A stretch of 5,179 bases of DNA, taken from assembly GCA_003176035.1 (NCBI GenBank), contig PSRL01000096.1, positions 1-5,179 on the forward strand, written 5' to 3'. The DNA is from Verrucomicrobiota bacterium. Lineage in GTDB: Bacteria > Verrucomicrobiota > Verrucomicrobiia > Chthoniobacterales > Xiphinematobacteraceae. The position numbers and the translations under genes are program-made. Positions 1 through 5,179 of this stretch are shown piece after piece; position 1 is the first letter of the stretch; each line of letters opens with the position of its first letter. Under the pieces are notes generated by a model that was not told the origin of the DNA, made no database searches, and saw only the letters and a list, made by a program, of their open reading frames with translations.

Positions 1-33
1 TGACAAAACAGCTCTGAACTTTTAAGATGCGGT

Positions 34-59
34 TTATTTGGCCGCTTCTCTTATTTGGC
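34..59. repeat. Short 9-bp direct repeat in the left flank
   Basis: TTATTTGGC occurs exactly at 34-42 and again at 51-59, a 17-bp period, in the non-coding left flank of the window. A weak 4-bp stem (GCGG 29-32 with CCGC 42-45) overlaps the first copy. Nothing else in bases 1-76 looks like a gene or a recognisable RNA. The repeat could be a regulatory site, a remnant of a duplication, or chance in a T-rich stretch. Confidence 0.3.
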
Positions 60-76
60 TTCATTGATGACACCCC

Positions 77-235
77 TAGCGAAACCCCTCTACAATGATT
101 ACAAATTCGGGTGGTATTTTTTCTTAGGGGGCGGCGCAAAGGCAAGGCCATCTCCATGAGATGGAATTGGTTGTGCAACAATAGCTGAGGGAAAAAGCCC
201 CTCAAAGTTGCTCTCATTTTATAGGGGTTTCGCTA
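77..235. mobile_element. MITE-like palindromic element with 13-bp perfect terminal inverted repeats
   Basis: TAGCGAAACCCCT at 77-89 is repeated in exact inverse at 223-235. The symmetry continues inwards without any shift of register, every pair satisfying i + j = 312. Of the outer 31 positions 25 are complementary. Bases 117-127 with 185-195 form 11 continuous pairs if G·U is allowed. The centre is a perfect 7-bp stem, CCATCTC (148-154) with GAGATGG (158-164), around a 3-base loop. In total I count 52 Watson-Crick and 7 G·U pairs out of 78. Pairing stops abruptly outside 77 and 235, and both ends carry TA. Sharp ends, long inverted repeats, no coding capacity and terminal TA fit a MITE, and TA duplication is typical of IS630/Tc1-mariner transposition. 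The family assignment is inference, since no transposase is present in the window. The element lies 26 bp beyond the helicase stop, so helicase read-through RNA would include it as a long hairpin. A structured non-coding RNA or RNA-level terminator/stabiliser is the alternative. Confidence 0.65.
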
Positions 236-261
236 TACCCCCCGGAGAGAGAGTTGTCGGT

Positions 262-2238
262 TTAGGCAATGATTTCGACCGGACACTTTGGTAGAGCTGC
301 AAGGAAGGTCCGCCCATACGGCTTGGTGAGTATCCGGCTGTCGAGTAGCACTATCATTCCTTGATCAGTCTTGGTTCGAATGAGGCGGCCCACTCCCTGC
401 CTCAATTTGAGAATCGCTTCAGGAAGTGAATAGTTTCGAAAGGGGTCTCCACCGGTTGCTTCGATTGCCTCCAGTTTAGCCTCGGTGAGAGGATGATGAG
501 GACTCGCAAAAGGAAGGCGCGTAATGATGACGTTGGAAAGTGCTTCTCCGGCCACATCCACGCCGCTCCAAAAGCTGTCCGTTCCGAAAAGTACGGCGGA
601 GGGTCCTCTCTTAAATTCATGAATCATTTTCAGGCGCGGAAGAGCTCCTCCCTGCACCAGAAGGGGCCATCCTTTTTTCTTAAAAAACGGTTCCATTCGC
701 TTTGCGAGTGCTTCCAAGGTTTGATATGCGGTGAAAAGGACAAAGGCTCTGCCTCCGCTTTTTTCCGTGAAATGGGCAATCCACTTTTCGAGAGCTGCTT
801 CATAATCGGCGTCTCGGGGGTCCGGCATTTTGCGGACCAGAAATATTTTCATCTGCCGTTCGTAGTCAAACGGGCTTCCAATCTGATGCGTGGAGAGCCG
901 GATGGCACCAAGTCGTTGGCGAAAGTAGTCTAATTCCGCCCCTCCTACGGAAAGTGTTGCGCTAGTCAGCACGCAAGGAGTGTTTGCGCGAAATAAGAGG
1001 CGTCCCAATGCTGCTGATAAGTCAACAGGCACTGCGCTGAGAGTGGAAAACGACTCTCTTTTTCCGGTACGCTCCACCCAATAGACGTAGTCCGGCAGAT
1101 TTTGGTGGATAAAATCCAAAAGTGCTGCGCGGTGTTGCTTTAAGCGACGGCAGGTGTCCTGGAGCTCCAATTTGATCAACGAGTCTTCGCAATTGGAAGC
1201 CGCAGTGGTGAGAATGCCGCACAATCGGCTCAGTCCGTCGGCAATCGGTTCGGGCGCGACGATTCCTGGAGATCGTATTCGAAACTCTCGGTCGCCGCGC
1301 TGAGAGGAACATTGAGCGGCGATGGCATCGAAGAACGCATCTACTTTTGGCAAGAGATCGGAAACTTCTTGCACGCCCGAAGCATGGCGCAATAGCTGAA
1401 AGAGCCCCTTTTTGGAACGAGAGTGATAGAGGCGGTGGAGATTGGTACGGAGAGCATATTGTGAGATGTCGATCCCTACGTGTCGGCCGGCAACGGACTC
1501 AATCGTGTGAGCTTCGTCGAAAATGGCGAAATCACCGGGGAAAAGATAGCCTTCCAGGTTATCCTCTTCGTCTTCATCGATTCCGCCTAGCAAAGTAAAA
1601 AAGAGGGTGTGGTTTAAAATGAGGATGTCTGCGCTGAGGGCACGGCGACGAGCGTTTTGGTAAAAACAATAGGGATTTTTTCCACAGATTTTTTGAATAC
1701 ACACGTGCCTTTCGCTGCAGACCTGAGCCCAAATGGCTGGGTCGGGTTGTTGCCCAAAGTCACTCAGAGACCCATCCTTAGTGGTCCGTGTCCACTTCCG
1801 GATCCGCTCCAATTCTTTAACTTCAGCGCCTGTGAAGAGCCCCTTGGCATTTGCAAAAGCCCGTTCCAGGCGGGTTCCACAACAGTAATTTTGCCGACCT
1901 TTTAAAATGGCCGCGCTAAATTCCACGGGTAGAAGTTTCTGGACAAGAGGAATATCCTTATAAATCAGCTGTTCCTGGAGGTTAATCGTATGGGTGCTCA
2001 GAAGGGCTCGCCTACGCTCTCGGGTGGAGTGCAAGACCGCTGGGACGAGATAAGCCAAGGACTTTCCCACCCCGGTGCCTGCCTCGATAGCAACGTGAGT
2101 GCCGGATGCGAGGGCTTGGGCAACGTGAAGTGCCATTTCCTGCTGTTCCCTACGGTACTCAAATCCTTCTACTTGGGAGAGAAGACCTTTTTCAGAGAAA
2201 ATTGCTCCAACTTCTTCCCTAAAAGGCACTATTCCCAT
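262..2238 (-). CDS. dinG: DinG/YoaA-type ATP-dependent DNA helicase (XPD-like superfamily 2)
   Basis: Encodes a 658-residue cytoplasmic helicase. Family members couple ATP hydrolysis to 5'-3' unwinding of DNA, including D-loops and R-loops, in repair and replication. Visible motifs in order: Q-motif-like RREQQE (29-34), Walker A AGTGVGKS (53-60), Walker B DEAH (241-244), SAT-type TSATLS (425-430), FGTDSFWSGVD (551-561, motif V region) and QGVGRLIR (614-621, motif VI with arginine-finger candidates R618 and R621). Between Walker A and DEAH, C120 (in GRQNYCC), C180, C185 and C191 have the order expected for the 4Fe-4S ligands of DinG; C119 and C174 are extra cysteines. Length is close to E. coli YoaA (about 636) and DinG (about 716), and there is no N-terminal exonuclease domain of the kind found in some Firmicutes homologues. 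The ATG at 2238 is the most upstream possible start, because an in-frame TAA lies two codons before it (2245-2247). There is no convincing Shine-Dalgarno; GTG at codon 4 is a minor alternative. DinG versus YoaA cannot be decided from sequence alone. Confidence 0.93.
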   Translation of the reverse strand: MGIVPFREEVGAIFSEKGLLSQVEGFEYRREQQEMALHVAQALASGTHVAIEAGTGVGKSLAYLVPAVLHSTRERRRALLSTHTINLQEQLIYKDIPLVQKLLPVEFSAAILKGRQNYCCGTRLERAFANAKGLFTGAEVKELERIRKWTRTTKDGSLSDFGQQPDPAIWAQVCSERHVCIQKICGKNPYCFYQNARRRALSADILILNHTLFFTLLGGIDEDEEDNLEGYLFPGDFAIFDEAHTIESVAGRHVGIDISQYALRTNLHRLYHSRSKKGLFQLLRHASGVQEVSDLLPKVDAFFDAIAAQCSSQRGDREFRIRSPGIVAPEPIADGLSRLCGILTTAASNCEDSLIKLELQDTCRRLKQHRAALLDFIHQNLPDYVYWVERTGKRESFSTLSAVPVDLSAALGRLLFRANTPCVLTSATLSVGGAELDYFRQRLGAIRLSTHQIGSPFDYERQMKIFLVRKMPDPRDADYEAALEKWIAHFTEKSGGRAFVLFTAYQTLEALAKRMEPFFKKKGWPLLVQGGALPRLKMIHEFKRGPSAVLFGTDSFWSGVDVAGEALSNVIITRLPFASPHHPLTEAKLEAIEATGGDPFRNYSLPEAILKLRQGVGRLIRTKTDQGMIVLLDSRILTKPYGRTFLAALPKCPVEIIA

Positions 2239-2264
2239 ATGATCTTAAGAATAACTTGCTCTTT

Positions 2265-2295
2265 GCGGAGGGACGGAGTCTGCAATAGCGGAGGG
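2265..2295. repeat. 8-bp direct repeat in the divergent intergenic region
   Basis: GCGGAGGG occurs at 2265-2272 and 2288-2295, 23 bp apart start to start (about two helical turns), with a further CGGAG at 2274-2278 between them. It lies upstream of the helicase start and between the two divergent genes, where a tandem regulator site would be plausible. No known operator consensus is recognised, so chance remains possible. Confidence 0.3.
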
Positions 2296-2320
2296 TTTTT
2301 GGCTTCTCCTGACTTCGAAT

Positions 2321-2347
2321 TTGGCATATTGTTCGACGTTCTCTAAT
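2321..2347 (+). promoter_or_regulatory. Candidate sigma-70-like promoter for lptG
   Basis: TTGGCA at 2321-2326 matches 5 of 6 bases of the -35 consensus. TCTAAT at 2342-2347 matches 5 of 6 of the -10 consensus after a short 15-bp spacer. Transcription would begin about 30-35 bases before the lptG ATG at 2387. A second AT-rich -10-like word, TAAAAT at 2368-2373, has no good -35 partner. I found no comparable pair on the minus strand for the helicase. The short spacer makes this tentative. Confidence 0.35.
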
Positions 2348-2386
2348 AAAAAGTTGGGTGCCTTTGCTAAAATTTAAACTGTTCTC

Positions 2387-3523
2387 ATGACGATTCTGGA
2401 CCGTTATGTCTTAAAAAGATTTTTCATGCCGTTCTTCTACTGCATCACCGGATTTGTGGCGATCTGGTTCATTTTCGATTTAAGTGATAATATTCCAATA
2501 TTTCTCCAAGGTCGTGCCAGTTTGTTAACAGTCTTACGCTACTACCAAACGCAACTCCCGGCAATTTTGGTTCTGGCATTGCCGGCGGGAACGCTTCTGG
2601 CCCTCTTGTATAGCCTGACGATGATGTCACGCAGCAATGAAGTCATTTCAATGCTCACGGCTGGAAGAAGTGTCCTCAGGGTACTTTCGCCTCTTTTTCT
2701 AGTTGGCCTGATCCTGGTGGGAATCATCACCTATTTTAACTGGTCATCGGCGCCACATGCGGAACGCATTAAAAAACAAATGTTAAATGATATCCGAAAA
2801 CGAACTCATACGGATGACGAGTTTATTGCCGCCCATATGTATCGAAATCGGGAATACTCTCGACTCTGGTTTATGAGTTCCATTGCTCCTGACCAGATAA
2901 ATAATCTCTTGGAGAACGTACAAATCATTCAACAAAATCAGGCCAATGAAATTACTCAGGAGTGGTTTGCTAACAATGCTTCCTATGATGAAACTCGGCG
3001 CGCATGGATTTTGAAGGGAGCCCGATATGTGGAGTTGGACCCCAGAGGGAACATCTTAAAAAGCGTGGATTCCGATCGATTGACCATTGAGCATTGGAAT
3101 GAGACGCCGTGGCGTATAGCCAGCTCGGTAATGAATCCCGATTATCTTTCAGTCTCCGAACTGAATGATTATCTCCTTTATAATAAGGATTTTCCTGAAA
3201 GACGTTTGGCTCCTTACCGTACTCATTTGCAGTATCGCTATGCGCTTCCTTGGCAAGTGATGGTCGCCGTTACTGTTGGAGGGGCGTTGGGAATTGTCTA
3301 TTCGAGACGTGGAATTTTGGGAGGGGTGGGCGCAGCCATAGGTATTTTCTTCACATTGATATTTGTAGATAAGGTGTTTATTGCCATGGGAAAGGGGAAT
3401 CATGTCAATCCGGTGATAGCCGCATGGACTCCGCTCGTTTTCTATTCCCTGGTAGGCTGTTGGTTGCTTTGGATTCGTTCTACAGGCAGAGAGTTTCCGA
3501 AGTTAAAATTGCCAGGCTTTTAA
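2387..3523 (+). CDS. lptG: LptG/LptF-family lipopolysaccharide export permease
   Basis: Encodes a 378-residue inner-membrane protein of the YjgP/YjgQ family. LptF and LptG form the membrane part of the LptB2FG ABC transporter, which extracts LPS from the inner membrane and passes it to the periplasmic Lpt bridge. The N-terminus MTILDRYVLKRFF is characteristic of the family, favours LptG, and supports the ATG at 2387. Hydrophobic segments suggest six membrane helices at about 12-31, 57-79, 96-118, 287-305, 310-333 and 341-364. The polar stretch of about 120-285 between helices 3 and 4 corresponds to the periplasmic jellyroll domain. EVISMLTAGRS (85-95) matches the conserved cytoplasmic loop after helix 2 that contacts LptB in known structures. 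Length is normal for the family (about 360). No Shine-Dalgarno precedes the start. Only one such permease is here and LptB is absent, so the partner subunits must be encoded elsewhere. LptF is the alternative name. Confidence 0.9.
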   Translation: MTILDRYVLKRFFMPFFYCITGFVAIWFIFDLSDNIPIFLQGRASLLTVLRYYQTQLPAILVLALPAGTLLALLYSLTMMSRSNEVISMLTAGRSVLRVLSPLFLVGLILVGIITYFNWSSAPHAERIKKQMLNDIRKRTHTDDEFIAAHMYRNREYSRLWFMSSIAPDQINNLLENVQIIQQNQANEITQEWFANNASYDETRRAWILKGARYVELDPRGNILKSVDSDRLTIEHWNETPWRIASSVMNPDYLSVSELNDYLLYNKDFPERRLAPYRTHLQYRYALPWQVMVAVTVGGALGIVYSRRGILGGVGAAIGIFFTLIFVDKVFIAMGKGNHVNPVIAAWTPLVFYSLVGCWLLWIRSTGREFPKLKLPGF

Positions 3524-3527
3524 AGGA
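3522..3527 (+). promoter_or_regulatory. Ribosome binding site for the 168-residue protein gene
   Basis: AAAGGA at 3522-3527 overlaps the last two bases of the lptG stop codon and sits 8 bases before the ATG at 3536. It is the only clear Shine-Dalgarno in front of a gene here. It fixes the start at 3536, and its position suggests that ribosomes ending on lptG could re-initiate on the next gene. Confidence 0.65.
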
Positions 3528-3535
3528 AATCCCTG

Positions 3536-4042
3536 ATGCAGCAAGATTGGGAAATCAAGAAGCGTGCCCATGTTTGTACTCATACGGGCAAGGAGTTCCA
3601 AAAAGGGGAACTTTTTTATACGCTTCTCTTTCGTGAGGACGGCGGATTTCGCCGGGAAGATCTCTGTGAGGCGGCTTGGATTGCGCACAAGGATTCGCTG
3701 AGCGGAAGCGGGATCAATCGGCCTTTTTCTTTTTGGAAATCGCGCTACCAACCATCGGCTCCTCCAGCGCCGGAGCCCATTGCAAAAAAGGACAGTGAAA
3801 CTGTGCTTCGGCGGTTAATTGCTCAAAATAATCCGGTCCATACCAATTTGATTTATATTCTCGCTCTCTTATTGGAGCGGAAACGGCTTCTGCGTGCGAT
3901 TGAAAGCGAAGATAAAGACACTCTAGTTTATGAGTATCCGGCAACCGGAGAAATGTTTTTAGTTCGCAATCCGCACTTGGAGTTAGATCAAATTCCGGCG
4001 ATTCAACGAGAGGTCGCCGATTTGCTGGCGCAAAATTTGTAA
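3536..4042 (+). CDS. Uncharacterised 168-residue protein, PVC-type family
   Basis: I cannot assign a function. The protein is soluble-looking, with no signal peptide. The N-terminal part has C14-x-H-T-G-K, then GELFYTLLF (24-32) and a second cysteine at C44 within REDLCEAAW. This gives a C/H, C arrangement reminiscent of half a zinc site but without the four ligands of a normal zinc ribbon. An aromatic patch FSFWKSRY (64-71) is followed by a proline-rich linker (PSAPPAPEP, 73-81). The C-terminal half holds a likely helix, LIYILALLLERKRLLRAI (105-122), then a short YEYPATGEMFLVRNP strand pair (132-146) and a final amphipathic helix. From memory, similar proteins with a CxxTG...GExfY start and an LALLLxRKRxLR core are common hypotheticals in Planctomycetes and Verrucomicrobia; this was not checked. 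It starts 12 bp after lptG with a good Shine-Dalgarno and is probably co-transcribed with it, so membrane or envelope-linked work is possible but unproven. Confidence 0.85.
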   Translation: MQQDWEIKKRAHVCTHTGKEFQKGELFYTLLFREDGGFRREDLCEAAWIAHKDSLSGSGINRPFSFWKSRYQPSAPPAPEPIAKKDSETVLRRLIAQNNPVHTNLIYILALLLERKRLLRAIESEDKDTLVYEYPATGEMFLVRNPHLELDQIPAIQREVADLLAQNL

Positions 4043-4047
4043 CCGGT

Positions 4048-4078
4048 CTGACATACTTTAGAGTTCTTTTGTTATACT
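4048..4078 (+). promoter_or_regulatory. Promoter-like sequence abutting the dus start codon
   Basis: CTGACA at 4048-4053 (5 of 6 to the -35 consensus) and TATACT at 4073-4078 (5 of 6 to the -10 consensus) are separated by 19 bp, in the 36-bp gap between the two genes. The -10 word touches the ATG at 4079, so a transcript from it would start near 4085, inside the annotated reading frame. It is therefore either a chance AT-rich match or a sign that dus can be translated from an internal start such as TTG at 4091 or 4109. Confidence 0.3.
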
Positions 4079-5104
4079 ATGGATTTTCCTTTGCCCCGGC
4101 GATATCCATTGCCTCAACTTTTTCTGGCGCCCATGGCCGGCGTGACCAACACAGTCTTCCGGCGAATCTGTAAGGAATTCGGGGCGGACGTTCTTACAAC
4201 TGAATTTGTTTCTGCGGAGGGCATTGCTCAGCGAAATGCTCGTACGCGCGAATATCTCGAATTTGATCCCATCGAACGCCCGATTGGAGTTCAACTCTTT
4301 GGTGCGGAACCCACCTGCCTGGCAGAAGCTGCACGGCAGGTGGTAGATTGGGTAGGCCCGGATTTTGTCGATCTGAACTTCGGGTGCCCCGTCAACAAAG
4401 TGGTCTGCAAACAGGGCGGATCGGCTCTTTTGAAGGACTGTCCCCTCCTGGAGCGGGTGGCTCGGGCCGTTGTGCAAGCTGTGGCTCCCTTGCCAGTGAC
4501 CGCTAAAATTCGGATTGGCTGGGACGCCCATTCGATTAATGCCGTTGCCGTAGCAAAAATATTAGAACACTGTGGCATTCGACGTCTAGCCGTTCACGGT
4601 CGCACTAAAGCTCAGGGATATTCGGGCAATGCGGATTGGTCGGTCATTGCAGAAGTTGCCGAGGCTGTGTCATTGCCTGTGATTGGCAATGGAGATATCC
4701 TCACTGCTGAGGAAGCCTTAAAACGCTATCGGCAGACGAATGTTGCCGGTTTGATGATTGGTCGAGGAGCGATGAATAATCCCCGCATTTTTTCTGAAAT
4801 ACATTCCCTTTTACAGCGGGGCGTGACCCTTTCCCCAATTTCGTTGGAAGAAAAATGGAGCCTGATTTTAAACCACTGTCAGCAAGAGATTGAATGGCGT
4901 GATGACGAAGCTTTTGCCATGAGATCTCTGAGGTCTCGTTTGATGGCATATACCAAGGGGTTACCTGGCGGGCGCCCCCTGCGCGAATGCCTCGGGCGGG
5001 TAATTTCCTTTACGGAAATCACCTCCATTGCCCAAAGGCATCTCGTGGAATTTTCAGGACAAAAAACAGAAAATCCCGCAATGTCTGTTAACTTAACAGA
5101 GTAG
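4079..5104 (+). CDS. dusB: tRNA-dihydrouridine synthase, DusB-type
   Basis: Encodes a 341-residue flavoprotein that uses FMN and NADPH to reduce specific uridines in tRNA to dihydrouridine. The TIM-barrel motifs appear in order: LAPMAGVTN (16-24, FMN binding), EFVSAEG (42-48), VQLFG (71-75), DLNFGCPVNKV (98-108) with C103 as the expected catalytic acid, KIRIGWD (143-149), VHGRTKAQGYSGNADW (172-187, H173 and R175 near the flavin), GNGDI (203-207) and MIGRGAMNNPRIF (226-238, phosphate binding). The C-terminal helical domain contains MRSLRSRLMAYTKGLPG (281-297), typical of DusB. Length is slightly above E. coli DusB (about 321), the excess being a polar tail after about residue 325. The ATG at 4079 gives the usual short lead into the first barrel strand, but it has no Shine-Dalgarno. 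It follows the preceding gene by 36 bp and may be co-transcribed or use its own promoter. The Dus family is certain from the motifs; the DusB subtype is likely rather than proven. Confidence 0.93.
   Translation: MDFPLPRRYPLPQLFLAPMAGVTNTVFRRICKEFGADVLTTEFVSAEGIAQRNARTREYLEFDPIERPIGVQLFGAEPTCLAEAARQVVDWVGPDFVDLNFGCPVNKVVCKQGGSALLKDCPLLERVARAVVQAVAPLPVTAKIRIGWDAHSINAVAVAKILEHCGIRRLAVHGRTKAQGYSGNADWSVIAEVAEAVSLPVIGNGDILTAEEALKRYRQTNVAGLMIGRGAMNNPRIFSEIHSLLQRGVTLSPISLEEKWSLILNHCQQEIEWRDDEAFAMRSLRSRLMAYTKGLPGGRPLRECLGRVISFTEITSIAQRHLVEFSGQKTENPAMSVNLTE
5084..5100. repeat. Perfect 8-bp inverted repeat over the end of dus
   Basis: TCTGTTAA (5084-5091) and TTAACAGA (5093-5100) are exact inverses around a single central C. 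They encode the last residues of dus (SVNLTE) just before its TAG stop at 5102-5104. A 17-base near-palindrome of this kind is operator-like as DNA. As RNA it would form a 6-bp stem with a 5-base loop. There is no following T-tract, so it is not an intrinsic terminator by itself. Confidence 0.5.
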
Positions 5105-5132
5105 TGCTATTTAGTACGCCCTGAAAAAGGGC
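5104..5132 (+). repeat. Two adjoining stem-loops after dus
   Basis: GTGCTA (5104-5109) pairs with TAGTAC (5112-5117) with one G·U and a 2-base loop (in practice a shorter stem with a larger loop). Immediately next, GCCCT (5118-5122) pairs perfectly with AGGGC (5128-5132) around GAAAA. The second stem is the better candidate for stopping transcription. However, it is followed by TGAAAAGC rather than a T-run, so a canonical intrinsic terminator cannot be claimed on either strand. Confidence 0.4.
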
Positions 5133-5150
5133 TGAAAAGCATCCGGCGCC

Positions 5151-5177
5151 TGCGTTGCTCAGTCGTCGAGTAGCGCA
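5151..5177 (+). repeat. 10-bp stem-loop at the right edge
   Basis: TGCGTTGCTC (5151-5160) can pair along its whole length with GAGTAGCGCA (5168-5177) around the 7-base loop AGTCGTC. Eight pairs are Watson-Crick and two are G·U when read as plus-strand RNA. On the minus strand the two wobbles become A·C mismatches, so the fold favours plus-strand transcription. A GGCGCC palindrome lies just before it (5145-5150). The stem runs to within two bases of the window edge, so a larger repeat or RNA may continue outside. Confidence 0.4.
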
Positions 5178-5179
5178 AG

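Noticed and set aside
29..45. Terminator of an upstream gene (GCGG/CCGC followed by TTCTCTTATTT)
   Set aside because: The stem is only 4 bp with a 9-base loop and the tail is interrupted; there is also no visible upstream gene in the window.
186..204. Stand-alone terminator hairpin TGAGGG...CCCTCA
   Set aside because: A 6-bp stem exists, but no T-run follows on either strand. The same bases also take part in the longer, better-supported palindrome at 77-235.
1..261. Known structured RNA (tmRNA, RNase P, SRP RNA, 6S) in the left flank
   Set aside because: None of the conserved core sequences of these RNAs that I know is present, and the palindrome accounts for the visible structure.
493..933. 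Plus-strand open frame of 146 codons
   Set aside because: It lies wholly within the helicase gene on the other strand, and its translation shows no recognisable domain. It is a shadow frame.
4058..4531. Minus-strand open frame of 157 codons opposite dus
   Set aside because: It is antisense to strongly conserved Dus motifs and has no recognisable protein features. It is a shadow frame.
5107..5179. End of a minus-strand gene entering from the right edge (open to a TAG at 5107-5109)
   Set aside because: Only about 24 codons are visible, two minus-strand frames are open there, the predicted peptide is not recognisable, and the region is dominated by inverted repeats.
1..5179. CRISPR array, tRNA or rRNA genes, toxin-antitoxin or defence cluster
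   Set aside because: No regularly spaced repeats, no cloverleaf or rRNA sequence, and no small paired genes were seen. The DinG-like helicase has its own housekeeping context and no CRISPR type IV neighbours.

Overview
The window looks like a chromosomal housekeeping segment from a Gram-negative bacterium, at roughly balanced G+C by eye. A lipopolysaccharide export permease (LptG/LptF type) implies an LPS-bearing outer membrane. The small unidentified protein at 3536-4042 resembles, from memory, an uncharacterised family common in the Planctomycetes-Verrucomicrobia (PVC) group. Together with the weak or absent Shine-Dalgarno sequences before three of the four genes, this makes a Verrucomicrobiota-like host my best guess. 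It is an inference and was not checked against any database.

Layout. Bases 1-261 hold no gene. Bases 77-235 form a 159-bp imperfect palindrome, all pairing in one register, with perfect 13-bp terminal inverted repeats that begin and end in TA. This is the architecture of a MITE-like non-autonomous mobile element. Bases 262-2238 (minus strand) encode a DinG/YoaA-type XPD-family DNA helicase with an apparent iron-sulfur cysteine set. A 148-bp divergent intergenic region (2239-2386) separates it from a plus-strand cluster: lptG (2387-3523), an unidentified 168-residue protein (3536-4042) and a DusB-type tRNA dihydrouridine synthase (4079-5104). The last 100 bases (5084-5179) contain four successive short inverted repeats, the last of them running up to the window edge.

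How the genes relate. The three plus-strand genes have gaps of 12 and 36 bp and could be co-transcribed. Only the middle gene has a clear Shine-Dalgarno, placed directly after the lptG stop. Their known roles (LPS transport, unknown, tRNA modification) do not form one pathway. The helicase is divergently transcribed and functionally separate (DNA repair/replication). No complete novel multi-gene system is visible. The items most worth following are the palindromic element at 77-235, the uncharacterised protein, and the structured DNA after dus.
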